Shown here one piece after another: positions 55,500 through 63,657 of a stretch of DNA of 64,000 nucleotides; within the stretch, counting starts at the first letter, position 1; each line of letters opens with the position of its first letter. The DNA lies in the NCBI RefSeq assembly GCF_000300815.1, contig NZ_AMRX01000001.1:310001-374000 (forward strand), given 5' to 3'. Under the pieces are notes generated by a model. That model saw only the letters and a list, made by a program, of their open reading frames with translations, did not search any database and had not been told where the DNA came from. A program made the translations under genes and the position numbers. This DNA comes from Gayadomonas joobiniege G7. Lineage in GTDB: Bacteria; Pseudomonadota; Gammaproteobacteria; Enterobacterales; Alteromonadaceae.

Positions 55500-56513
55500 T
55501 TAAATAAGCCCTCGACTAGACTCAAAACCAAATCGGATGTTGGCACATTGTAAGGCCTGTGATGATGCACCTTTTAATAAATTATCAATGGCGCTAACAA
55601 CAATTAAATAACCTGTTTTTTCGTCTAATTCCCAATGCAAATCAACAAAAGGCGTACTTTCTACATCTTGAATTGATGGCCAGGCTTGACGTAAACGCAC
55701 TAACTTTTGCCCTTCATAAGCATCTTTAAACGCTTTAGTGACCTGAGTTGGGCGTGTACCATCCATTAGTTTTAAGGTAATGGTTGCCAAAATACCCCGT
55801 TTAAAATTCCCCAAGTGTGGGGTAAAAATAACAGGGTTATTTAAGTGCTCTGAAATTTCAGGCAAATGACGGTGGCTTAATACACCATACGGATTTAAGC
55901 TAACATTACAAAAAGTTGTTTTTAAATTCGCACTGCGGCCAGCACCAGAAACACCACTGGTTGCATTAATAATAGGCATCACGCTGTTATCGATTAAACG
56001 AGCTTCTTTAAGTGGCTTTAACGCACTTAATGAAGCCGTTGGATAACAGCCTGGCACTGAAATTAGGTTACTTTTGCGAATTTCGTTTTCATTCCACTCA
56101 GCTAAGCCATACACAGCTTCATTGAGCAAATCCGGAAATTTATGAGAAAAACCATAATAGTCTTTGATTACAGCTAAATCAGATAAACGATAAGCGCCTG
56201 ATAAGTCGAATACTATGCCACCCGCTTGGCTGATCCTAGCAACCATCTCAACACTGGCTTCGTGTGGTGTGCACAAAAAGATAGCATCACATTCGGCAAC
56301 AATTTTACTGATTTGGTTTTCACTAATAGGGATCAGAGTACGGTCGATCTGATAAGCATATTTACCATGGATCGCAGAAAAAGCTTTATAAGCGTCCGCA
56401 CTATTTTCGGAAACATATAAACCGGCGATTTCAAATTCTGGATGTTTGTGAATCAGGTTAGCCAATTCGGCTCCTGCATAACCACTTGCACCTACGATAG
56501 ATACTCTAATCAT
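55500..56513 (-). CDS. argC: N-acetyl-gamma-glutamyl-phosphate reductase
   Basis: ArgC reduces N-acetylglutamyl phosphate with NADPH to the semialdehyde. The 337-residue protein starts MIRVSIVGASGYAGAELANL, with the Rossmann GxxGxxG, and has the catalytic Cys in SVPGCYPTASLSALKPL and TSGVSGAGR. A longer frame (from 56552) is rejected because GGGAG precedes the ATG at 56513. It is first of argCBFGHA; the leader contains ARG boxes, a promoter and a terminator-like hairpin. Confidence 0.97.
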   Translation of the reverse strand: MIRVSIVGASGYAGAELANLIHKHPEFEIAGLYVSENSADAYKAFSAIHGKYAYQIDRTLIPISENQISKIVAECDAIFLCTPHEASVEMVARISQAGGIVFDLSGAYRLSDLAVIKDYYGFSHKFPDLLNEAVYGLAEWNENEIRKSNLISVPGCYPTASLSALKPLKEARLIDNSVMPIINATSGVSGAGRSANLKTTFCNVSLNPYGVLSHRHLPEISEHLNNPVIFTPHLGNFKRGILATITLKLMDGTRPTQVTKAFKDAYEGQKLVRLRQAWPSIQDVESTPFVDLHWELDEKTGYLIVVSAIDNLLKGASSQALQCANIRFGFESSRGLI

Positions 56514-56560
56514 TGTCCACTCCCGCACAAAAGCAAAGGCATATTGTAGCAATCAAACCA

Positions 56561-56612
56561 TAAAAAAATAAAGCGCACGCCCTGGAATGGTTAAATTTCC
56601 TAGGCAGTGCGC
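56561..56612 (-). terminator. Terminator-like hairpin in the argC leader
   Basis: On the minus strand GCGCAC (56612-56607) pairs with GTGCGC (56578-56573), with an imperfect inner stem GCC/GGC. A T-rich run, TTTATTTTTTTA, follows to 56561. It lies between a predicted argC promoter (-10 at 56627-56632) and the argC ATG. It may terminate metB read-through or attenuate the arginine operon; the sequence cannot decide. Confidence 0.5.
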
Positions 56613-56626
56613 ATCAAAGTGTCCAT

Positions 56627-56655
56627 ATAATAGACAATAGTCAGCGTCAGCACAA
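56627..56655 (-). promoter_or_regulatory. Candidate sigma-70 promoter of argCBFGHA
   Basis: On the minus strand TTGTGC (56655-56650), 17 bases, TATTAT (56632-56627). It lies just downstream of the ARG boxes and upstream of the terminator-like hairpin. A weaker alternative -10, TACAAT, lies at 56543-56548. Confidence 0.45.
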
Positions 56656-56660
56656 GCGCG

Positions 56661-56699
56661 ACGAATAATTATTCAATAAAAATGGATAATTATTTAAAT
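56661..56699. promoter_or_regulatory. Tandem ARG boxes (ArgR operator)
   Basis: GAAT-AATT-ATTCA (box within 56661-56678) matches the ArgR consensus TGAAT-W4-ATTCA closely. The second copy, TGGAT-AATT-ATTTA (56683-56696), has its centre 21 bases from the first, the standard spacing for paired ARG boxes bound by one ArgR hexamer. It overlaps the end of metB and sits just upstream of the argC promoter. Confidence 0.75.
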
Positions 56700-57851
56700 T
56701 TTAACCGCAGCTAAAGCCGTTTTAACCGCGTCAACTAATTCGTCTTTGTCTTCAATACCCACCGAAAAGCGAATTAGGCTCTGGGTAATGCCGGCTTTTA
56801 ACTGAGCGGCTTCGTCCATCGCTGCATGCGTCATAGTCGCTGGGTGGCAGACCAAACTTTCTGTACCACCTAATGATTCGGCTAATGAAAAATGCGCTAA
56901 TGCATTTATAAATTGAGTCACTTGGTCGGTACCACCCACCAACTCAAAACTTAGCATAGCACCAAAACCCTGTTGCTGCGTTTTAGCAATTTCATGACCT
57001 GGATGAGAAGGTAAACTAGGGTGATACACTTGTTTGACTGCCTGATGTCCATCTAATAGCTCAACTAATGCTAATGCATTTTCTAAATGCTGCTTCATTC
57101 TTGGCACCAAAGTTCGTACACCACGCAAAGTCAAATAGCTGTCAAACGCCGAACCTGTAATCCCAATACAATTTGCCCACCAAGCTAGCTCTTCGCCCAA
57201 CTCAGCGGTTTTAGTAATAACAACACCGCCAACCACATCACTATGACCATTTAAGTATTTAGTGGTTGAATGAACAACAATGTCAGCACCTAACGTCAGC
57301 GGCTGCTGGAAGACGGGCGATAAGAAGGTATTATCAACGGCCACTAAGGTATTATGCTGTTTTGCGCGCTGGCAAATATCTTTTACATCTGTAATGCGAA
57401 GCAATGGATTGCTTGGTGTTTCCACCCAAATCATTTTCGGCTGAGCAGCAAACGCTGCATCTAATTCAGCTGGGTTGGTTTGGTCGATGACTTGCAGCTT
57501 AAATGCACCACGTTTAGCTAAATTAACAAATAAACGATAGCTACCGCCGTAACAGTCGTGCGGCACAACCAATAAGTCGTCCGGATTTAATAATTGGCAG
57601 ACCAAATGCATGCCAGCTGTTCCTGTCGCTGTGACGATACCGTGCGCACCCTGCTCAAGTTCTGCCAAAGTATTGGCTAAAATATCACGCGATGGATTAC
57701 CACAGCGACTATAGTCGTATGGTCCTTTTTGGTCAAAACCATCAAATGCGTAAGTACTAGATAAATAAATAGGAGGTACTACGGCTTTATATTGGCCATC
57801 GCTTTCAATACCACCGCGAACCGCGATAGTTGCGAGATTTTTTTTACTCAT
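56694..57851 (-). CDS. metB: Cystathionine gamma-synthase
   Basis: MetB joins O-succinylhomoserine and cysteine to cystathionine in methionine synthesis. The 385-residue pyridoxal-phosphate enzyme has YSRCGNPSRDILANTLAELE, ATGTAGMHL, HDCYGGSYRLF, WVETPSNPLL, VAVDNTFLSPVFQQPL, and the Lys loop VVHSTTKYLNGHSDVVGGV, then SLGGTESLVCHPATMTHA. Synthase rather than lyase or sulfhydrylase activity is favoured by divergence from metJ. Its promoter is covered by met boxes. In enterics metL follows metB; here argC does. Confidence 0.93.
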   Translation of the reverse strand: MSKKNLATIAVRGGIESDGQYKAVVPPIYLSSTYAFDGFDQKGPYDYSRCGNPSRDILANTLAELEQGAHGIVTATGTAGMHLVCQLLNPDDLLVVPHDCYGGSYRLFVNLAKRGAFKLQVIDQTNPAELDAAFAAQPKMIWVETPSNPLLRITDVKDICQRAKQHNTLVAVDNTFLSPVFQQPLTLGADIVVHSTTKYLNGHSDVVGGVVITKTAELGEELAWWANCIGITGSAFDSYLTLRGVRTLVPRMKQHLENALALVELLDGHQAVKQVYHPSLPSHPGHEIAKTQQQGFGAMLSFELVGGTDQVTQFINALAHFSLAESLGGTESLVCHPATMTHAAMDEAAQLKAGITQSLIRFSVGIEDKDELVDAVKTALAAVKI

Positions 57852-57878
57852 ATATTATGCAGCCTGAATTATCATTTT

Positions 57879-57894
57879 AGACGTCTATACGGCT
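57879..57894. promoter_or_regulatory. Tandem met boxes (MetJ operator)
   Basis: AGACGTCT (57879-57886) is a perfect met box, followed directly by ATACGGCT (57887-57894) with 6 of 8 matches. Two adjacent 8-base boxes are the minimum MetJ operator. It covers the predicted transcription start of metB and may also affect metJ. Confidence 0.85.
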
Positions 57895-57896
57895 AA

Positions 57897-57925
57897 AATG
57901 TATCTTGTTGTGTACTTCTGGTCAA
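57897..57925 (-). promoter_or_regulatory. Sigma-70 promoter of metB
   Basis: On the minus strand TTGACC (57925-57920), 17 bases, TACATT (57902-57897). The start would fall within the met boxes immediately downstream, so MetJ with S-adenosylmethionine should block it. Confidence 0.6.
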
Positions 57926-58023
57926 GCAATTGTGCGGGATCAGATAAAGTAGTTGAATAAAATGCTGTAACAAGCTGCTATTATAAAGAAAATTTTAAAA
58001 ATTACTAAAACAGGCCGCCACGA

Positions 58024-58350
58024 ATGACTAAATGGGACGGAAACTATATTCACCCTTATGTAGAGCATGGTAAAAAAAGCGAAAAAGTAAAAAAAATCAC
58101 TGTCTCTATTCCCACTAATGTACTTAAAGTACTGACCGATGAACGCACTCGGCGCCAGATCAGCAATTTAAAACATGCCACCAATAGCGAACTGTTATGC
58201 GAAGCGTTTTTACATGCATTTACTGGCCAACCGTTGCCTACAGATGATGACCTAGCCAAAGATAGCCAACATAGGATCCCTTCAGAAGCGCGCAAAATAA
58301 TGGATCAAATGGGTATAGAATATGAAGAAGAGGATACCCTGCCTGAATAA
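58024..58350 (+). CDS. metJ: Methionine repressor MetJ
   Basis: MetJ is the S-adenosylmethionine-dependent ribbon-helix-helix repressor of methionine genes. The 108-residue protein has [27 protein letters not shown], the beta-strand that contacts DNA, then [40 protein letters not shown], all near-identical to the enteric family. It is divergent from metB, the classic arrangement, with its operator between. Confidence 0.98.
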   Translation: MTKWDGNYIHPYVEHGKKSEKVKKITVSIPTNVLKVLTDERTRRQISNLKHATNSELLCEAFLHAFTGQPLPTDDDLAKDSQHRIPSEARKIMDQMGIEYEEEDTLPE

Positions 58351-58375
58351 CCTTAACGCTTTTTCAGGATAACCC

Positions 58376-60718
58376 TTGCACGCTTTCCTACTCACCCGAG
58401 ATAGCTTTGATTGTCCTCAGCGTGGCCTTTGCATTGAATACTGGTTTAACAGTGAGCAAGGTCAACAACAGCTGATTTTAACACAACAGCAGAGTTATTT
58501 TTTTATTCAACAGCAGTCGTTACAAAAAGCATTAGAGCAACTTGCTGACTTAAAAAACTCGTTAAGCTATCGGTCCATTGAGCATCTTGATTTTGCACAA
58601 AAACCAATGGTGATCCTTTATTTTAAGCAGCTTAAGATCCATCAACTGGCGGTAAAACGCCTGCAAAGTGCAGATATTGAGTGTTTTGAATACGATATTA
58701 GGCCACATGACAGATATTTAATTGATCGCCGCTTATATGGCTCTGTCTGGCTCGACCATACTAACCAGCAAAAGCCTTTGCAGCGGTTAAAAAAACCTTG
58801 GCAGCCCACATTAAAAGTGACCTCATTTGACTTAGAGTGCAGCGAAAAAGGCGTTTTATACAGTGCAGCTTTTTATAGCCCAGATTACCAAAAAGTGTTT
58901 ATGCGCGGCCCCGCGCCTGCGGGCACCATGCCCGACTACCTAGAATTTGTTGAAGATGAAGCCAGTTTAATTAAAGCTATCATAGCTTTTATCCAAAGCT
59001 ATGACCCTGATGTGATTATTGGCTGGAATGTAATTGGCTTTGACTTTAATTTATTCCAAAAACGCTGCGACAAACACCAAATACCCATGAATATTGGCCG
59101 TAATGGCCGCAGAGGTCGCTGGTTTAAGCGCAATCAACAAAATGAGCAAAAATCTATTAAGTTGGCAGGTCGAGTGATCATAGACGGAATAGAAGCATTA
59201 AAAAATGCTACTTATCAGTTTGCCAGCTTTTCACTCGAAAATGTCTCACAAACATTATTAGGTCGCGGCAAATTAGCCGATGATGTAAGCAACCGAATGG
59301 CCGAAATTAACCACAATTTTGCCCATGACAAACTCGCGCTAGCCAGCTACAACTTGCAAGACTGCGAACTGGTATATCAAATTTTTGCCAAAACTAAACT
59401 ACTGGATTATTTAATTTTACGCAGCCAATTAACGGGCTTAGAAATTGACCGCAATGGCGGCTCAGTGGCTGCTTTTACCAATTTATATTTGCCTTTTGTG
59501 CACCAGCAAAAATATATAGCGCCGAACTTGCCAGCCGACGGTGGTCTTGCAAGCCCTGGTGGCTATGTGATGAACTCTCAACCTGGTTTATATAAAAACG
59601 TATTGGTGCTGGATTTTAAAAGCCTGTATCCGTCGATTATTAGAACCTTTAAAATCGATCCAGTTGGTTTGATCGAAGGTTTAAAAGCACCGGAAGATGC
59701 CATTGACGGTTTTAAAAATGCCAAGTTTTCTCGCCAGACACACTTTTTACCACAAATGATTGATAGCTTATGGCAGCAAAGGGATGTCGCCAAAGCTGAA
59801 AAAAATCAGGCCTTATCGCAAGCCATTAAAATTATTATGAATTCTTTTTATGGTGTACTTGGTTCCGGCGGTTGCCGCTTTTATGACACCCGCTTAGCAA
59901 GTTCAATTACCTTGCGTGGTCATCAAATTATGCAGCAAACCGCCAGTTGGATCCAAGAGGCCGGTTATCAAGTAATTTATGGGGATACGGATTCAACCTT
60001 TGTTTGGTTAAACAAAGATGAACTCAATGCCTCAGATGCACAAGCGATTGGCCGAGAGCTTGAAAAAATGATTAATCTAAAATGGCAAAATACACTCGCC
60101 ACTGACTTTAATTTAGATTGTTTTTTAGAGCTCGAATTTGAAACCCATTTTAAGCGATTTTTAATGCCGACGATCCGAGGTCAGGAATCAGGCAGTAAAA
60201 AAAGGTACGCCGGTTTAGCTGCGGATATGCAGCATCAGCAAGCAGACAAACTAATCTTTAAAGGGTTAGAAACTGTGCGCAGCGATTGGACAGAACTCGC
60301 CCGTGAGTTTCAAACCCGCCTGTATGAGATGGTATTTAACGATCAGGATCCGCGCGATTATGTATTGCAAACGGTTGAACAAACCTATGCAGGCAAATAC
60401 GATAGCGCATTGATTTATCGCAAGCGATTACGCCGTAAGTTGGCCGACTATCAAAAAAATATTCCACCTCAAGTACGGGCTGCAAGGCTGGCTGATGAAA
60501 AAAACAAATCGTTAGGCCGTTCGCTAAAATATCAAAATAGAGCCTGGATCCGCTATTTAATTACTACAGTGGGCCCCCAACCTCTTGAATATTTGAGCAA
60601 TCCGATCGACTATCAGCATTATGTCGACAAACAGTTAAAACCTGTTGCCGATGCGATATTGCCGTTTATTAATACCTCGTTTGAGGAAATATGCTCACCG
60701 CAGTTAAAATTGTTTTGA
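58376..60718 (+). CDS. polB: DNA polymerase II (family B)
   Basis: PolB is the damage-tolerant family B polymerase with proofreading. The 780 residues match the family. The 3'-5' exonuclease has SFDLECSEKG (ExoI) and DVIIGWNVIGFDFNLF (ExoII). The polymerase motifs are DFKSLYPSII from Asp413 (motif A), KIIMNSFYGVLG (motif B) and YGDTDSTF with Asp537 and Asp539 (motif C). The start is TTG at 58376, with AGGAT 5 bases upstream. No LexA box was seen directly before it, although the gene is SOS-induced in E. coli. Confidence 0.96.
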   Translation: MHAFLLTRDSFDCPQRGLCIEYWFNSEQGQQQLILTQQQSYFFIQQQSLQKALEQLADLKNSLSYRSIEHLDFAQKPMVILYFKQLKIHQLAVKRLQSADIECFEYDIRPHDRYLIDRRLYGSVWLDHTNQQKPLQRLKKPWQPTLKVTSFDLECSEKGVLYSAAFYSPDYQKVFMRGPAPAGTMPDYLEFVEDEASLIKAIIAFIQSYDPDVIIGWNVIGFDFNLFQKRCDKHQIPMNIGRNGRRGRWFKRNQQNEQKSIKLAGRVIIDGIEALKNATYQFASFSLENVSQTLLGRGKLADDVSNRMAEINHNFAHDKLALASYNLQDCELVYQIFAKTKLLDYLILRSQLTGLEIDRNGGSVAAFTNLYLPFVHQQKYIAPNLPADGGLASPGGYVMNSQPGLYKNVLVLDFKSLYPSIIRTFKIDPVGLIEGLKAPEDAIDGFKNAKFSRQTHFLPQMIDSLWQQRDVAKAEKNQALSQAIKIIMNSFYGVLGSGGCRFYDTRLASSITLRGHQIMQQTASWIQEAGYQVIYGDTDSTFVWLNKDELNASDAQAIGRELEKMINLKWQNTLATDFNLDCFLELEFETHFKRFLMPTIRGQESGSKKRYAGLAADMQHQQADKLIFKGLETVRSDWTELAREFQTRLYEMVFNDQDPRDYVLQTVEQTYAGKYDSALIYRKRLRRKLADYQKNIPPQVRAARLADEKNKSLGRSLKYQNRAWIRYLITTVGPQPLEYLSNPIDYQHYVDKQLKPVADAILPFINTSFEEICSPQLKLF

Positions 60719-60748
60719 GCTTAACAAATAATTTTTAAGGACATCCTT

Positions 60749-61474
60749 ATGTTAAAAACGCTTTTATGGGCAACAAGTTTAATTGCGCTGGCGATGGTTA
60801 CATTACCAGGTTTGTTATATCAGTTTGAGTTAATTAATTTAGGCACTGCATTTAAAACCTTAAAAAGTAGCCACTTTGTCGTGTATGCCTCATCGTTTTT
60901 TATTGCAATTGCATTGTTTATCGCGATAGGTAAAAAACAAAAACACCTTTTGGTCAGTGCGCTAGTTTGTTTGTGCATTAGCTTAGTGGCGTTTGCAGGG
61001 CCCATTGTAATGTTTAACAATGCCAAAAAAGTGCCTGCCATCCACGATATTACAACAGATACGGTTAACCCACCTGAATTTGTTGCGATAAAACCACTAC
61101 GCAAAAATGCCCCCAACCCTGCTGAATATACTGGTGCCGAAACCGCGGCAAAACAACTTAAAGCTTACCCTGACCTTAAACCTTTATATTTTAAACAAGA
61201 TAAAAAAACGGTTTTTAATGCAGCGGTTGCTGCGATAAATGCACAAGGCATAAAACTGGTAGACAGTGACCTTGCAAGTGGCCGCATAGAAGGCGCAGAC
61301 AAAACCTTATGGTTTGGTTTTAAAGATGACGTAGTGCTGCGTATTAGTGAACAAAGTGGGCAAACTAAAGTCGATATTCGCAGTAAATCACGTTTAGGTA
61401 AAAGTGACCTAGGCAAAAATGCCGAGCGTATTATGCAAATTGGTGAGCGCATCAAAAAACAGTTAAAGGAGTAA
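60749..61474 (+). CDS. DUF1499 protein, copy 1
   Basis: A 241-residue protein with three N-terminal hydrophobic segments (about 5-25, 45-62, 68-90). A periplasmic or cytoplasmic DUF1499 domain follows: IHDITTDTVNPPEFV, NPAEYTG, VFNAAVAAI, LWFGFKDDVVLRI, VDIRSKSRLGKSDLGKNAERI. The family has no known function. AAGGA precedes the ATG. The next gene, 4 bases on, is a paralogue with a similar plan, so the pair arose by tandem duplication. Confidence 0.85.
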   Translation: MLKTLLWATSLIALAMVTLPGLLYQFELINLGTAFKTLKSSHFVVYASSFFIAIALFIAIGKKQKHLLVSALVCLCISLVAFAGPIVMFNNAKKVPAIHDITTDTVNPPEFVAIKPLRKNAPNPAEYTGAETAAKQLKAYPDLKPLYFKQDKKTVFNAAVAAINAQGIKLVDSDLASGRIEGADKTLWFGFKDDVVLRISEQSGQTKVDIRSKSRLGKSDLGKNAERIMQIGERIKKQLKE

Positions 61475-61478
61475 ACCC

Positions 61479-62198
61479 GTGTTAAAAATATTAACTTTGT
61501 CGGCCAGCACACTTGCTTTATTGTGTGTTATTTTAGCTGGCCCTTTATACAAGTATGAAGTCTTATCTTTAATTCCTGCAATGAAAGCCTTGCGCTTTGG
61601 CACTGTATTAGCGTTTGCGGCCATTGTTTTATTATTTATCGAGTTAGTATTTTATAAAAAAAGCCTAACTTGGGGTTTTAAAATCAGCAACCTAGTGATG
61701 GCTGGTATTGCGCTCGCGATCCCCTTGAGCATGATGTTAAAAGCCCAGTCGCTACCAATGATCCACGACATTACCACAGATACGCTAAACCCACCGGTCT
61801 TTGAGCAATTATTACCCGACCGCAAAAATGCGATGAATCCAGCCGAGTATCCAGGCAGTGAGGTCGCAGCGCAGCAAAAACAAGCCTACCCACAAATAGA
61901 GCCGTTATTATTGCAGCAAGACAAACGCGCTATCTTTAATGCGGCACTCGAGGCGGTTAAACAATTAGAGATTGAGCTGATTCATGCCGACTTTGACGCG
62001 GGTCTTATTGAAGCAACCGCAACCAGTTTTTGGTTTGGCTTTAAAGACGATCTAGTGTTCCGGTTAAGTGAACAAGGCGATTTGTGGCGTTTAGATATAC
62101 GCAGTAAATCGCGCGTCGGCAAAAGTGACTTAGGCAAAAATGCCGAGCGCATCGAACAGCTGCTCAAGCTGATCCAAAAAGAACTAGCGATAAAATAA
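61479..62198 (+). CDS. DUF1499 protein, copy 2
   Basis: A 239-residue paralogue of the preceding protein. The shared core is IHDITTDTLNPPVF, NPAEYPGSEVAAQQKQAYP, IFNAALEAV, FWFGFKDDLVFRLSEQ and DIRSKSRVGKSDLGKNAERIEQL. The membrane half is more diverged than the DUF1499 half. It starts with GTG (AAAGGAG 5 bases upstream) and is followed 7 bases later by the ModF-like gene, so all three may be one operon. Function unknown. Confidence 0.85.
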   Translation: MLKILTLSASTLALLCVILAGPLYKYEVLSLIPAMKALRFGTVLAFAAIVLLFIELVFYKKSLTWGFKISNLVMAGIALAIPLSMMLKAQSLPMIHDITTDTLNPPVFEQLLPDRKNAMNPAEYPGSEVAAQQKQAYPQIEPLLLQQDKRAIFNAALEAVKQLEIELIHADFDAGLIEATATSFWFGFKDDLVFRLSEQGDLWRLDIRSKSRVGKSDLGKNAERIEQLLKLIQKELAIK

Positions 62199-62205
62199 TA
62201 TAAAA

Positions 62206-63585
62206 ATGATCAATATAAAATCTTTATGCCACCCGCAGCTCAATATTAACCATTGGCAGCTTAACCCTGCTGAGTGCGCTGTGGTGTTTGGCTTAAACGG
62301 TGCCGGAAAACAATTAATAGACCAGCTGTTAACCGGCAAGTTTAATGACTTTAAAGCTGAAGCTGCCGAGCGGCCAACTGCCGACAAAGTGGCGCTGATT
62401 TCATTTGAAGCGCAGCAAAAAGTATATGAACATGAGCTAAAAATAGACCAGAGTGATATCACCAACGAAGTTGATCCTGGCACCTTAGCAAAAGACTTTT
62501 TGCCTCAAGATGCGTTAGATAACCCACTAATCGACCAGCTTAATTTACGCCACCGCATGCACACTGGCTATCGCCAACTGAGTACAGGTGAAGGTCGTAA
62601 GCTATTAATTTTACAAGCCATTCTGAATGGCTGTGAACTTTTGGTCTGTGATAACCCGTTTGACAGTTTAGACACCGCCAGTTGCCAAAACTTATCCGAA
62701 ACCTTACACCAGTTGGTTAAACAAGGATTAACGCTGGTTTTGTTATTATCCAATCAAACGGATATTCCAAACTGGCCGCACCAACTTTATCTGCTAAACC
62801 ACAACCAATTAGACAAAATTGAAAATAACGACTCACAGAGCCAAATATTGGCAAGTATCACTCAATTAAACCAAGGTTTGTTAACGCACCCATGGCCAAA
62901 ACCTCTGATTGAATCGACCACTTTGCCAACCAAACCGTTAGTTGAAATTAAAAATGCAGCCGTTGTATACGATGGCAAAGCCGTTTTTAGTGACATCAAC
63001 CTAACCATACAAGCTCAGCAACATACTTTAATCACAGGCGCAAACGGCTCGGGTAAATCAACTTTAGCTCAGCTGATCACAGGTGACTGTCCTCAGTGTT
63101 TTAGCAACCATGTTAAAGTATTTGGCTATTTGCGTGGCAATGGCGAAACCATTTGGGATATTAAAAAACATTTAGGCATAGTGAGCTCTGAATTGCATCG
63201 CAGTTATCGGGTGAGTTGTTCGGTATTAGAAGTGGTGCTTTCTGGTTTATACGATTCTATTGGTATTTACCAGCAGCCTAGCCAACCCGAAATCAATTTA
63301 GCACGTGCTTGGCTCAATAAAATAGGTTTAGCCGATAAAATTAAAAGTTCGTTTAAACAGTTAAGTTATGGCGAACAGCGGCTGGTACTCATTGCCCGAG
63401 GGTTAATTAAAAGCCCTTTGTTGCTGGTCCTTGATGAACCCACTCAAGGGCTGGACCAAGCCAATCGAGCGTTGATTTTGCACTTTTTACAGCAATTAGA
63501 AGCCCAGCAGCACTCGACTATATTATTAATCAGCCATCGTGAAGACGAACATTTACCATTATTTAAACAAAGGCTGGCGCTTTAA
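62206..63585 (+). CDS. modF: ModF/PhrA-like double ABC ATPase
   Basis: A 459-residue soluble protein with two ABC ATPase domains, the layout of ModF (PhrA) of gammaproteobacteria, which is linked to molybdate transport operons in E. coli but has no defined reaction. The second domain (about 245-455) is complete: GANGSGKST, LSYGEQRLVLIARGLIK and LLLVLDEPTQGLD. The first (1-210) is degenerate: GLNGAGKQ has Gln36 where Ser/Thr binds magnesium, and Walker B ends CDNP in place of DEP. No modABC genes are nearby; neighbours are DUF1499 genes and purC. Confidence 0.8.
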   Translation: MINIKSLCHPQLNINHWQLNPAECAVVFGLNGAGKQLIDQLLTGKFNDFKAEAAERPTADKVALISFEAQQKVYEHELKIDQSDITNEVDPGTLAKDFLPQDALDNPLIDQLNLRHRMHTGYRQLSTGEGRKLLILQAILNGCELLVCDNPFDSLDTASCQNLSETLHQLVKQGLTLVLLLSNQTDIPNWPHQLYLLNHNQLDKIENNDSQSQILASITQLNQGLLTHPWPKPLIESTTLPTKPLVEIKNAAVVYDGKAVFSDINLTIQAQQHTLITGANGSGKSTLAQLITGDCPQCFSNHVKVFGYLRGNGETIWDIKKHLGIVSSELHRSYRVSCSVLEVVLSGLYDSIGIYQQPSQPEINLARAWLNKIGLADKIKSSFKQLSYGEQRLVLIARGLIKSPLLLVLDEPTQGLDQANRALILHFLQQLEAQQHSTILLISHREDEHLPLFKQRLAL

Positions 63586-63590
63586 AATTG

Positions 63591-63620
63591 GCGGATAACA
63601 GTGAATTTGCTATTATCCGC
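63591..63620. repeat. Inverted repeat between the ModF-like gene and purC
   Basis: GCGGATAA (63591-63598) and TTATCCGC (63613-63620) are perfect 8-base arms with further AG/CT pairing inside. The repeat starts 5 bases after the ModF-like stop and 38 bases before purC. There is no T-run after it, so it is a poor terminator; it does not match the PurR consensus. Confidence 0.4.
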
Positions 63621-63657
63621 GTCAAATTTAGCGTTATTTTAATTTAGGAAAACTCTC

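Noticed and set aside
58320-58376. LexA box before polB
   Set aside because: No CTG-N10-CAG arrangement found in the short gap, although CTG and CAG occur there at other spacings.
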